From an uncultured Saprospiraceae bacterium (lineage in GTDB: Bacteria > Bacteroidota > Bacteroidia > Chitinophagales > Saprospiraceae): a stretch of 32,828 nucleotides of DNA. The position numbers and the translations under genes were made by a program. Below the pieces are notes generated by a model. The model saw nothing but the letters and a program-made list of their open reading frames with translations. It had not been told where the DNA came from and did no database searches. Numbering within the stretch: the stretch's first letter is position 1; every line of letters begins with the position of its first letter. Shown here in pieces: positions 1-8,701 of this stretch. The DNA lies in assembly GCA_905480605.1 (NCBI GenBank), contig CAJQRD010000090.1, positions 1 to 32,828 on the forward strand, read 5' to 3'.

Positions 1-2267
1 TATTTCAAGGAACATCTCTTGTGAACATTGCTATGATAACAGCAGATAATGGAGATGATATTGATAGTGATCCAGATACTGGTGTTGATGTAGATGAGGA
101 TGGTGATTTAGATGGTGATGATGATGATGATGATGATGATGAGACAATTGAAGTAATTCAAGCTTATGATTTATCAATTCAAAAAATTGTAACAAGTTCA
201 GGTCCTTATAGCCCGAACAGTCAAATTGATTATCAAGTAATTGTAACAAATGAAGGTAGTCTTGATGCCAATAATATCCAGTTTACCGATATACCTGAAT
301 CAGGATTGAATTATATTTCAAGTGATGCAAATTCAAATGGAAATATAAATAAACTCTCAGGGTTATTATTTGAAGTTATAAACTTGCCAGCAGGATCTAG
401 TGAGGTACTCAATCTATCATTTAGAATAGATAATTCTTACCAATCATTTTCTATTACAAATGATGTATTTATTACATTGGATAATGGTGATGATGTGGAT
501 AGTGATCCAGATACAGGTGATGATATAGATGAAGATGGTGATTTAGATGGAGATGATGATGATGAAGATAAAATAACTGTAGCTGTAGAACTAGATGTAT
601 TCTCATCAATAGGAAACTTTGTTTGGGAGGATTTAGATGGCGATGGACTTCAAGGTGGAAATGAACGAGGTTTATCAGATATTAGAGTTGAGTTGTACAA
701 TTCAAATGGATTTTTAGTTGACGCACAAATCACAAATGCTAATGGAAATTATCTGTTTGATAGAATAATACCAGGAGATTACTTTCTTAAATTTATCAAT
801 AATGATGGTTTAGAATCTACAATAACCATTGCTGGTAATGACTTATTTGATAGTAATGCTGATAACAAAAATGGAAGTGGAACCACTGGTATAATAAGAT
901 TGGAAGCAGGAGAAAATAACCTTACTGTAGATGCTGGATTTTATAAATGTATCCTTATTGGAGACAATGTTTGGTTCGACTACAATGAGGATGATCTTTT
1001 CGATGCAACAGAAAATGGTATCAATGGAATGCTTGTTCAGTTGTTTAGAAATGAAAACGGATCATGGATATTGGCTGATGAACAATATACAGGACATAAA
1101 CCAAATACCCCTTCAGATGATGGATATTTCAAATTCTGTACAAGACCGGGTAGATACTATTTGAAATTTGTAAACCCTCCAGAAACTTTAGTTCCAGCTA
1201 GATCTAATAGAGGAAACAACGAAGAAGTTGATAGTGATGTAACCAATAGATTTGGTATTGGAACAACTAATGACTTTACAGTTTTATCTGGCGATGAAAA
1301 ATGTGACATAGGTGCAGGGTATTACAAAATGGGATCTATTGGAGATTTTGTATGGATGGATGATAATGGTAATGGTATGCGAGAAAGTAATGAAGAAGGT
1401 GTCTCTGATGTGGTTGTTCGAGCTATGAATTTAGAAGGAGATGTTGTTGCCTCTACCGTATCAGACGAAATGGGACATTATGTACTAGATTACTTAGGTA
1501 AAGATTCGTACTTCATTCACTTTGAAGTTCCATCTGAGTTATATCCGACATCGGCGAATATAGGAGTTGATGATTCTATTGATAGTGACATTGACAATTC
1601 TTACGGAGAATTTACAACCAAGTTGTACCAAGTAAGTCCTGGTGCGCATATTCCTAATGTTGATGCTGGTTTAATGTTTGGTATACTACCAGTTGAATGG
1701 TTGGATGTTTGGGGTGAGAACAGAACATCTCATAATTACATAGAGTGGAATATTGGAACAGAAAGTAATGTAAGTCATTATGAAATAGAAAGAAGCCTAA
1801 ATGGATTATCTGATTTCGAAATGATTGGCAAAGTATTGGCTGAAGGAAATGCAGTTACGACATTGACTTATAATTTTGAAGATTATAGCAATGCAGAAGC
1901 TGGTGAATACTATTACAGAATCAAGCAGTTCGACCTTAATGGTGAGTTTGATTATTCTGAAATTGTAGTAATCGATCAACGAGATGCAAATGCTCGAGAA
2001 CTGTCTGCAATGATTTATCCTAACCCAGTTGTTGATGTTCTTACTGTTGAAATTGATGTACCTATTTCAGTCACGAATCTTAATGCTAATATTTATGATA
2101 CCACTGGTAAGTTGGTTTGGCAGAATGTAATTGTAGATAATCAACTTGAGGTAGGGTTGAAAAGATACTCTGTGGATATAGCTAATTTAGCAAGTGGGGT
2201 TTATACATTGAAATTAAATTTAGACAATGATATAATATTTATAAAGCTAATTGTTGCTGGAAAGTAA
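1..2267 (+). CDS. Secreted DUF11 / SdrD-B-like surface protein with T9SS sorting domain (5' partial)
   Basis: The frame is open to the left edge of the window, so the true start lies upstream; the GTG at 21 is only an internal codon. Numbering from that GTG: residues about 8-42 are an Asp-rich linker, 48-150 a DUF11-type beta-sandwich, 155-185 a second Asp-rich linker similar to the first, and then three SdrD-B-like modules begin at about 196, 313 and 434 (each opening SIG/IGD...VW.D). A fibronectin-like module starting LPVEW (about 555) follows, then a C-terminal type IX secretion type A sorting domain (IYPNPVVDVLTVE, ending with hydrophobic strands and a basic tail). Known family behaviour: such proteins cross the outer membrane by the Por/T9SS machinery and are anchored or released at the surface. 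The Asp-rich linkers probably bind calcium (inference). An adhesin or matrix role is likely but not shown. Confidence 0.9.
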   Translation, partial: FQGTSLVNIAMITADNGDDIDSDPDTGVDVDEDGDLDGDDDDDDDDETIEVIQAYDLSIQKIVTSSGPYSPNSQIDYQVIVTNEGSLDANNIQFTDIPESGLNYISSDANSNGNINKLSGLLFEVINLPAGSSEVLNLSFRIDNSYQSFSITNDVFITLDNGDDVDSDPDTGDDIDEDGDLDGDDDDEDKITVAVELDVFSSIGNFVWEDLDGDGLQGGNERGLSDIRVELYNSNGFLVDAQITNANGNYLFDRIIPGDYFLKFINNDGLESTITIAGNDLFDSNADNKNGSGTTGIIRLEAGENNLTVDAGFYKCILIGDNVWFDYNEDDLFDATENGINGMLVQLFRNENGSWILADEQYTGHKPNTPSDDGYFKFCTRPGRYYLKFVNPPETLVPARSNRGNNEEVDSDVTNRFGIGTTNDFTVLSGDEKCDIGAGYYKMGSIGDFVWMDDNGNGMRESNEEGVSDVVVRAMNLEGDVVASTVSDEMGHYVLDYLGKDSYFIHFEVPSELYPTSANIGVDDSIDSDIDNSYGEFTTKLYQVSPGAHIPNVDAGLMFGILPVEWLDVWGENRTSHNYIEWNIGTESNVSHYEIERSLNGLSDFEMIGKVLAEGNAVTTLTYNFEDYSNAEAGEYYYRIKQFDLNGEFDYSEIVVIDQRDANARELSAMIYPNPVVDVLTVEIDVPISVTNLNANIYDTTGKLVWQNVIVDNQLEVGLKRYSVDIANLASGVYTLKLNLDNDIIFIKLIVAGK
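117..140 (+). repeat. (GAT)8 trinucleotide run coding for poly-Asp
   Basis: Eight consecutive GAT codons encode the poly-Asp end of the first Asp-rich linker in the surface protein. Changes in copy number would alter linker length without shifting the frame. A shorter, less regular copy of the linker lies at about 543-572. Confidence 0.9.
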
Positions 2268-2287
2268 TTTGCTAGAGTGATTTTATT

Positions 2288-2326
2288 AAAAGCCCCAATT
2301 ATTAAAAATAGTTGGGGCTTTTTTTT
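2288..2326 (+). terminator. Intrinsic terminator of the surface-protein gene
   Basis: An 11-bp inverted repeat (AAAAGCCCCAA at 2288-2298, TTGGGGCTTTT at 2312-2322) encloses a 13-nt loop and runs into a T tract. It lies 20 bp after the stop codon at 2267. The A-rich left arm would also give a U tract on the minus strand, so it could also stop transcription arriving from sbcC. Confidence 0.9.
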
Positions 2327-2539
2327 ATTTGATTTATTTAACTTTTGGTTTTATAGTCTGTGCAATTAAAATATATTATTTTCCTATATATCTATTGATA
2401 CTATTTTTTTAGTTCTTATGGTGATAAATGTTTAGACATAAATAATGCATATGATGCCGCTCAATTAGATATTATCACTGGCCTTAATACTTTGAACTAA
2501 AAATGGACACTTTGAGAATACTCAATAAACACAAAAACT

Positions 2540-5500
2540 CTAATTCTGATTATTATTCCGTATCTCAATCTGACTATATCCTTGTGCATTCTTATTAAGC
2601 TTCACTTGAACATCTATGCGTTCTTTAAGCGCTTCTACGTGTGAAATAACTCCTACAGTTTTCTGGCTTTCAGATTGCAGTTTTTCTAAGGTATTCAAAG
2701 CTGACTCTAAAGATTCAGGATCTAATGTACCAAAACCTTCATCTATAAATAAGCAATCTAAGGCTACGTTTTTAGAGGCCATGTCAGAAAGAGCCAATGC
2801 AAGAGCAAGACTGATTAAAAAACTTTCACCTCCGGATAATGTCGTAACCGAACGACTTGTATTGCCTTGGTATTGGTCTATTACAATCAACGCACCATCG
2901 TTCTCTGGTTTGTCTAAAAGGTAGCGATCAGATAGATTGCTTAGACGGTGATTGGCATATGCCAGTAAATTCTGAAGCGTTAAGCCTTGTGCGAAATTTG
3001 CAAATTTATGACCATTGGCATCACCAATCATTTTGTTTAGCAAAGCCCATTTTTCTAATTCTTGATTTAATTTTGAGATGGCTTTCTCCTTTGATTTTAC
3101 TTTGTTTCGATCTTCATCATCTCGCTTGATAAGTTGTTGATTTTTGGTGATTGTTTCCTGGTGATTTTCAAGAATATTTTTTTGTTCAGAAATAAATACT
3201 TCTAAAGATTGCATTAGAAGATCTGGCTTTGTATCTAATTTTGATTTGAGATCAAGCTCTTTTTTTAGTGTCTTGGTTTCAGTTTCTATTTTGATTTGAT
3301 TGTTTTTTAATTGATCTTTCTTTTGCATTAAATTGTTAACTGTCGCTTCATCAAGTAGGTGTGTTGTCAATTCATTAATACTTTTGAATCCCAATTCTTT
3401 TACTTTCGGATTTAAACTTTCTGCTATGGATATTACAATTTCTTTATCTCTTTTTATTGAATCGCTTTCTTTTTTAATGACTGCTTTTAATTCTGTGATT
3501 TTTGATCTGTTAGCTTCAAAGTCATCTTGCAGTTTATTTGTGACTGCATTAATATTTTTACCTTCGAATTTCTCTTTTCTACTTTGACTTAATGTAAAGT
3601 ATTCTTGTAAGATACTTTGTAGTTGATTGTAAATCAAAATAAGTTCTTTGTTAAGATTAAGTTCATCTAAAGTACTTATGCTGGTTTCAGTATTCTCATT
3701 TTGCTTAGAAAGAACTTTTATAGCCTCTGCAATTTTGCTTGGCTCATAATTGGAAGGGCCATCAAATATTGCAATCGTTTTTTTAATATCCTCATCATAA
3801 ATGGATAGTTGATGTGAAGATTCTTTTATCAATTTTTGTGTATGATCAATAGATGATGCGTATTGTGTTAACTCCTTGTTTGATGATTCGAATTCCTTCT
3901 GATGTTCTTTTAGTTCTTTGCGAGAATGAAAGATCGATTGCTCAATTTCAGTTTGCTTTTGATCTGGCAGATGTTCAGTATAAGGATGCTCTAGTGAGCC
4001 ACATAGTGGACAAGCATCTCCAGAAGTAAGTGTATGTCGAAGTTTTTCTAAACTTGCAATTTTGATAGCATCTTCTTTCTGCTTAATTAGCAGTTCTATT
4101 TTTTGAGATGTAGCTTCAACAAGTTTTTGACATTTTTCCACAAGTGGAGTTTTTAATACTTTTTCTTCATTTAACTTTGTTAGCTTTTTATTTAGATCAC
4201 TAAGCTTCAATTGAAGTTCATCTGTACGTAAGTATTTGTCTTGTATTATTTTCAAAGTATTCAACTCCTCTTGTTTTTGTTTTAAGAGAGCGCGCAGTTC
4301 TGTGGTTGATTTTTTGTCATCAAGCTGAAATTTAGTTAAGTCTGTTTTTAATTTTCCTGCTCTTATCTCTAATAGCTCAATTGCATCTGTTGGTTTGATG
4401 TTTTCACTTAGAGCTATTGGGTAGTTTGGAGTTTGCTGGTTGATTCGTGCCCTTGCATTGCCTCCGTTCTTTTTTAAGTTTTCAAGATCTCGATCTGCAT
4501 TGTTGATTTCAGTCTCAAACGCGTTCATTATTTTTTTAAAACTTCCTGCTTCTACATTTTGCTTGGTTAGCTTGGATATGTCCTCGATGGCCTTCTGGAA
4601 TTTCATCTGAGCTTCTTCAAGCTGTAATTGATATTGATTTAGGCTTTCTTGACTTTTCTGAATATTCGATTCAGCTACTTTATATGATGTTAATGGTGCT
4701 TGTACATGACTGATCTTTTGATGAAGATCTAATTTTAAACCTTCTTCTTTAAATGCTGAAACTTTATTGTTTATTAATATGATATCTTTTTGCTTTTCTT
4801 CAAGGGATGTATTAAGATTTGATAGTTCAGTTTTTATTTGTTTGAGTTGCGTTTGTTCATCTAATAATAAACTTAGTCTCTCCTTTTCTTTTTTTGAAAC
4901 TTCTAATTGATTAAAGAGCTCAACTCTTTCTTCCTCTTTTAAAGTGCTAATTATACCTATAATTTCCTTTTCCCTTTCTAGTTTTTCCTTTATTTCTTTA
5001 TGCTTTAAGAAAGCATTGATTCCAATCTTTCGATAAATGGATGTACCGGTTATTTTTTCCAGTAATTTTCCCCTATCATTTTTCTCAGCCTTTAAAAATT
5101 TTGAAAATTCACCCTGAGATAATAAAATGGATTTTATAAATTGATCGTAACTTAAACCAATTATTTTTTCGTTTTGTCCTGGGACTTCACTCTTTTTTAG
5201 ATCGGCTACAGATCCGTCGGGATTGTACAAACTCATTTCGTAATCCTTGAGCTTGCCGTTTCTATTTGTGGCAAGAGTCCAAGTTGATCTATATTTCTTG
5301 CCTTTGATTTCGTAATCTATTGAGGCAGAAGCTTCGGTTGTATGGTGTGTTAAAACAGATCCTTCATTGGCTATTTCATTTTTGGAAATCGCTTTTTTAA
5401 ACCTTGGGATTCTATTGAATAGGGCCAAGGTGATAACATCTAATATTGTCGACTTCCCAGACCCTGTAGGACCGACTATGGCAAATATACCGGCCTGTGA

Positions 5501-5581
5501 GAGGGGCAGCTCATCAAACGGGATAGTATGTTCTCCTTTGAGATTGTTGATATTTTTGAATTTTAACTGATGTATTTTCAT
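2540..5581 (-). CDS. sbcC: Exonuclease subunit SbcC (Rad50-type SMC-like ATPase)
   Basis: ATPase subunit of the SbcCD (Mre11-Rad50) complex, which opens DNA hairpins and processes double-strand ends in the cytoplasm. At 1013 residues it has the usual family length. The N-terminal Walker A is GPTGSGKST (about 37-45). Long coiled-coil arms follow. A zinc hook CPLC sits near the middle (Cys524 and Cys527, codons at 4001-4012). The second arm leads to the ABC signature LSGGES and Walker B CLFIDEGFGTLD near the C-terminus. The ATG overlaps the sbcD stop by one base (TAATG), indicating translational coupling. No damage is seen. Confidence 0.97.
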   Translation of the reverse strand: MKIHQLKFKNINNLKGEHTIPFDELPLSQAGIFAIVGPTGSGKSTILDVITLALFNRIPRFKKAISKNEIANEGSVLTHHTTEASASIDYEIKGKKYRSTWTLATNRNGKLKDYEMSLYNPDGSVADLKKSEVPGQNEKIIGLSYDQFIKSILLSQGEFSKFLKAEKNDRGKLLEKITGTSIYRKIGINAFLKHKEIKEKLEREKEIIGIISTLKEEERVELFNQLEVSKKEKERLSLLLDEQTQLKQIKTELSNLNTSLEEKQKDIILINNKVSAFKEEGLKLDLHQKISHVQAPLTSYKVAESNIQKSQESLNQYQLQLEEAQMKFQKAIEDISKLTKQNVEAGSFKKIMNAFETEINNADRDLENLKKNGGNARARINQQTPNYPIALSENIKPTDAIELLEIRAGKLKTDLTKFQLDDKKSTTELRALLKQKQEELNTLKIIQDKYLRTDELQLKLSDLNKKLTKLNEEKVLKTPLVEKCQKLVEATSQKIELLIKQKEDAIKIASLEKLRHTLTSGDACPLCGSLEHPYTEHLPDQKQTEIEQSIFHSRKELKEHQKEFESSNKELTQYASSIDHTQKLIKESSHQLSIYDEDIKKTIAIFDGPSNYEPSKIAEAIKVLSKQNENTETSISTLDELNLNKELILIYNQLQSILQEYFTLSQSRKEKFEGKNINAVTNKLQDDFEANRSKITELKAVIKKESDSIKRDKEIVISIAESLNPKVKELGFKSINELTTHLLDEATVNNLMQKKDQLKNNQIKIETETKTLKKELDLKSKLDTKPDLLMQSLEVFISEQKNILENHQETITKNQQLIKRDDEDRNKVKSKEKAISKLNQELEKWALLNKMIGDANGHKFANFAQGLTLQNLLAYANHRLSNLSDRYLLDKPENDGALIVIDQYQGNTSRSVTTLSGGESFLISLALALALSDMASKNVALDCLFIDEGFGTLDPESLESALNTLEKLQSESQKTVGVISHVEALKERIDVQVKLNKNAQGYSQIEIRNNNQN

Positions 5582-6804
5582 TAGGCTTCAGTTAGATTTG
5601 AAGATTCTAATACTTCCATGAATGCTTCTTTAAGCATTGCTTGCTGTTCTGGGCCTATAAGTTGATTGTCCATGAGTTTCGTAAATACATCTATTGGTTT
5701 GAGGTCTTCAATGTGAGCACCTTCCTCAAATAGGGTAGAAGTATCTTTTGCACCTTCTTTGAAAATTGTTCTCGGTTTTAAAATGGTAAAATCACTTGCT
5801 TCAATATACTGAGATACCAGATCATCGACTTCAGCCAAGATTGCTGCACTGAATGTATCTTCTATAACTTCAATTTCAACAAAAGAGGGCAATGGAAAAT
5901 CTGGTTTAAATGCAGCAAGTTTTTCTTTGATGGATTCTAAGGCACCACTGAATTTCTTTAGTGCTCTAAATTTTGGAATATCAACGATAAAGGGTTCTTC
6001 TATTTTTCCATCTTTGATATCAAGGATGACGAGACTCTTATTATCCGACTTCTCCGAAAAGCTTAGTGCAATAGGGGAGCCAGAATATCGTATATATTCA
6101 TTCTTGCCAATCACTTGGGGGCGGTGAATATGACCAAGCGCAACATAATTAAACGTAGAAGAGAAAATACTGGACTCAACTGCTGCTGCATTTCCCACAT
6201 GTATATCTCTTTCACTCTCACTTGTCACTGCACCTTTGGTGTAAAGGTGACCCATTGCAATTATAGGAAGATCTGAAAATTTATTTTCACATATTTCTGC
6301 CAGTTTTGAATAATGATCTTTAATGCCTTCTCGAATGGCTTGTGTCCGGTTTTTGTATTTCTCATCGTTTTCTTTTGTTCTGAGATCCTTATCACGTAGG
6401 AAGGGTACAGCTGCTATGACTAATTCGGTTTGACCATGCTTATTTTTTATTTCGATAAGTTCATCTTCGATATTGCCTGTAGCTCCTCCAATGACTGTTA
6501 TGTTAAGTTCATCTAAGATTCTTTGAGGAGCATTCAATAATCCTACAGCATCGTGATTGCCACCAGTAATGACAACTTTGATGTCTAACTTGATCAACCG
6601 ACTTAAAAATTGATAGTACAATTCTCTGTCTTTAACAGCTGGATTTGCAAGATCAAATATATCACCAGAAACCAAAATTAAATCAACTGACTCCTTTTCA
6701 ATGAGTTGTGTCAACCAGACAAAGAATAGTTTCAGTTCGTCTCGTAAAGGGTATTTGTGTAAAACCTTTCCAATATGCCAATCTGCAGTATGAAGTACTT
6801 TCAA
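5581..6804 (-). CDS. sbcD: Exonuclease subunit SbcD (Mre11-type nuclease)
   Basis: Metallophosphoesterase nuclease partner of SbcC. The 407 residues carry the expected metal-binding motifs: ADWHIG (Asp8, His10), SGDIFD (Asp48), GGNHD (Asn83, His84), MGHLY and LGHIHRPQ. The C-terminal part would contact the SbcC coiled coil. The start is a TTG: the protein begins MKVLHTADWH, as the family does, and an in-frame TAG lies only two codons upstream (TAG AAT TTG), so no longer start is possible. It is first in a two-gene operon with sbcC. No convincing promoter could be named in the upstream gap. Confidence 0.96.
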   Translation of the reverse strand: MKVLHTADWHIGKVLHKYPLRDELKLFFVWLTQLIEKESVDLILVSGDIFDLANPAVKDRELYYQFLSRLIKLDIKVVITGGNHDAVGLLNAPQRILDELNITVIGGATGNIEDELIEIKNKHGQTELVIAAVPFLRDKDLRTKENDEKYKNRTQAIREGIKDHYSKLAEICENKFSDLPIIAMGHLYTKGAVTSESERDIHVGNAAAVESSIFSSTFNYVALGHIHRPQVIGKNEYIRYSGSPIALSFSEKSDNKSLVILDIKDGKIEEPFIVDIPKFRALKKFSGALESIKEKLAAFKPDFPLPSFVEIEVIEDTFSAAILAEVDDLVSQYIEASDFTILKPRTIFKEGAKDTSTLFEEGAHIEDLKPIDVFTKLMDNQLIGPEQQAMLKEAFMEVLESSNLTEA

Positions 6805-7207
6805 ATTCTATTATTTTTTATATCATTTATTCCAATAATTAACTCTCTTGTCTCATTCGCCGCAATAGTATCTTCTGATTGTTATCTTTTTTTTCATTTA
6901 AAATAAGCTGATATGTTTATGATGACTCCAAACTATATATTTTTTAATTGATATTCCTACTTCATCTTTGAAATTTTTAGATAATTTATTTTCTAGAATG
7001 ATTGTGCTTGTTTTTAAGACTTTAGAATCTGTTTTTATTCACTATGGGGACAGTTATTGAGTATTTCTGAAAATATGGAAATACCAATTATCAATCTTTA
7101 GTTTGAAATCATTTTGATATAATTATAAGAATCAACTTTTAATAATAATTAATTTCAATAATATAGTGCGATATAAATTTGAAAATATTGCATGATGAGT
7201 GATTATT
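6805..7207. other. Gene-free AT-rich spacer upstream of sbcD
   Basis: These 403 bp between sbcD and the heptamer array contain no open frame of useful length and no RNA gene or hairpin terminator I recognise. The sbcD promoter must lie in the left part. Confidence 0.5.
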
Positions 7208-7578
7208 TATTTCCTAATTCCTAATTCCTAATTCTTAATTCTTAATTCTTAATTCCGAATTCCGAATTCCTAATTCCTAATTCATAATTCCTAATTCTTA
7301 ATTCCTAATTCCTAATTCCTAATTCCTAATTCCTAATTCTTAATTCTTATTTCCTAATTCCTAATTCCTAATTCCGAATTCCTAATTCATAATTCATAAT
7401 TCATAATTCCTAATTCTTAATTCCTAATTCCTAATTCTTAATTCTTATTTCCTAATTCATAATTCATAATTCCTAATTCATAATTCATAATTCATAATTC
7501 CTAATTCTTAATTCCTAATTCCTAATTCCTAATTCCTAATTCTTAATTCTTAATTCATAATTCATAATTCCTAATTCC
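7208..7578. repeat. Strictly phased heptamer array, 53 units of TAATTCN
   Basis: From 7208 to 7578 the sequence parses into exactly 53 units of 7 bp (371 bp) with no insertion or deletion. The unit is TAATTCC, TAATTCT or TAATTCA. Units starting at 7257, 7264 and 7376 begin with G (making GAATTC sites), and three units (7208, 7348, 7446) read TATTTCC. The last base is not random: a block A-C-T-C(n)-T-T recurs three times (units 11-20 with n=5, 28-34 with n=2, 41-49 with n=4). It resembles the short tandemly repeated heptamers known from cyanobacteria and some other bacteria. The array ends one base before the stop codon of the ABC-2 permease gene. Confidence 0.97.
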
Positions 7579-7579
7579 A

Positions 7580-8701
7580 TCAACTCGTTTTACGATAATT
7601 TATAATGGCCCAGGTATTGAAAAGCAAAGCAAAGCCTATCATAATGAAGATATGCTTTGAGATATGTGCCAAGCCGCTGCCTTTGAGGACCACCATACGC
7701 ATCACTTCTATGAAGTAAGTTACTGGATTGGCATAAGCAATCTTTTGAGCCCAGTTTGGCATAGCGTCAATTGAAGTGAAAAGCCCACTCATTAATATAA
7801 ACATCATCACAAAGAAAAAGGAAACTGACATGGCTTGCTGTTGGGTTTCTGAGTATGTTGAAACCAATAAACCGAAGCCGAGAATAGCTATAAGAAAAAG
7901 TGCCAAATAGGAATATAGAAGCAATAAACTTCCCACTGGAATTATACCATAAACCAACCAACCAATAATAAAAAAGCCTATGCTGAATACAACTATTCCA
8001 ATAATCCAGAATGGAATTAACTTTCCCAAAATATAGTGGTGTTTTTTAATCGGAGATACATTGATTTGTTCTATTGTGCCTATCTCTTTTTCTTTTACAA
8101 TATTTAATCCACACATATATGCTCCTACCATTGTTACAAGAATTACCAAAATGCCTGGCACCATAAATATTTTATAATTCATATATGGATTAAACCAATT
8201 CAATGATGTAACTTCTATACTTTTAAACTCTGAATTTATATTTGTACTAACAATTTCTGTATTGATTTTGTGATTGAAGTCAGCGATTATTGAACTTAGA
8301 TAAGAGCCACCTAAACCAGCTTTGGTTCCATTAATAGCATTGACAGCAATGAAAAGTTTTTCGAATCCATTGCGTGATAGATTTTGTTCAAAATTTTGTG
8401 GAATCTCTAAAATCAAATCTGCTTTATCTGTTTCAATTTGTTTGAAAGATTCTTTATATGAATGTGAATATCCGGCTAATTTAAAATATCCAGTAGCCAA
8501 TACTTTTGAGGTTAGTTCTTCGGAATAGGATGATTGGTCATTATCAACTATAGAAATATTTATATTTTTCACTTCATAATCTGCAGCTAGAGGAATTATC
8601 AATAACTGAATAAGAGGCAGAGCAAAAATTAGGGGTAACAATGTCTTGTCTCTAAATATTTGTTTGAACTCTTTTATAAGTAATATTTTTAATGGCCTCA
8701 T
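7580..8701 (-). CDS. ABC-2 type permease (YbhR/YbhS-like), last gene of export operon
   Basis: Integral inner-membrane subunit of 373 residues. It has a cytoplasmic N-terminus, one transmembrane helix at about 20-40, a large periplasmic domain (about 45-175), then five further helices with the ABC-2 coupling stretch EKEIGTIEQINVSP between the first two of them. This is the YbhS/YbhR type of ABC-2 permease. It overlaps the preceding permease by 4 bp (ATGA), so translation is coupled and the two very likely form a heterodimeric channel. The stop codon at 7580-7582 is directly followed, in transcription direction, by the heptamer array. Confidence 0.93.
   Translation of the reverse strand: MRPLKILLIKEFKQIFRDKTLLPLIFALPLIQLLIIPLAADYEVKNINISIVDNDQSSYSEELTSKVLATGYFKLAGYSHSYKESFKQIETDKADLILEIPQNFEQNLSRNGFEKLFIAVNAINGTKAGLGGSYLSSIIADFNHKINTEIVSTNINSEFKSIEVTSLNWFNPYMNYKIFMVPGILVILVTMVGAYMCGLNIVKEKEIGTIEQINVSPIKKHHYILGKLIPFWIIGIVVFSIGFFIIGWLVYGIIPVGSLLLLYSYLALFLIAILGFGLLVSTYSETQQQAMSVSFFFVMMFILMSGLFTSIDAMPNWAQKIAYANPVTYFIEVMRMVVLKGSGLAHISKHIFIMIGFALLFNTWAIINYRKTS

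Noticed and set aside
31-249. Minus-strand frame with a poly-His run inside the surface-protein gene
   Set aside because: It is the antisense of the poly-Asp GAT run in a real coding frame; the His run is a by-product of the repeat and there is no start signal or homology.
7208-7578. CRISPR array
   Set aside because: Units are 7 bp without spacers, and no cas genes are nearby.
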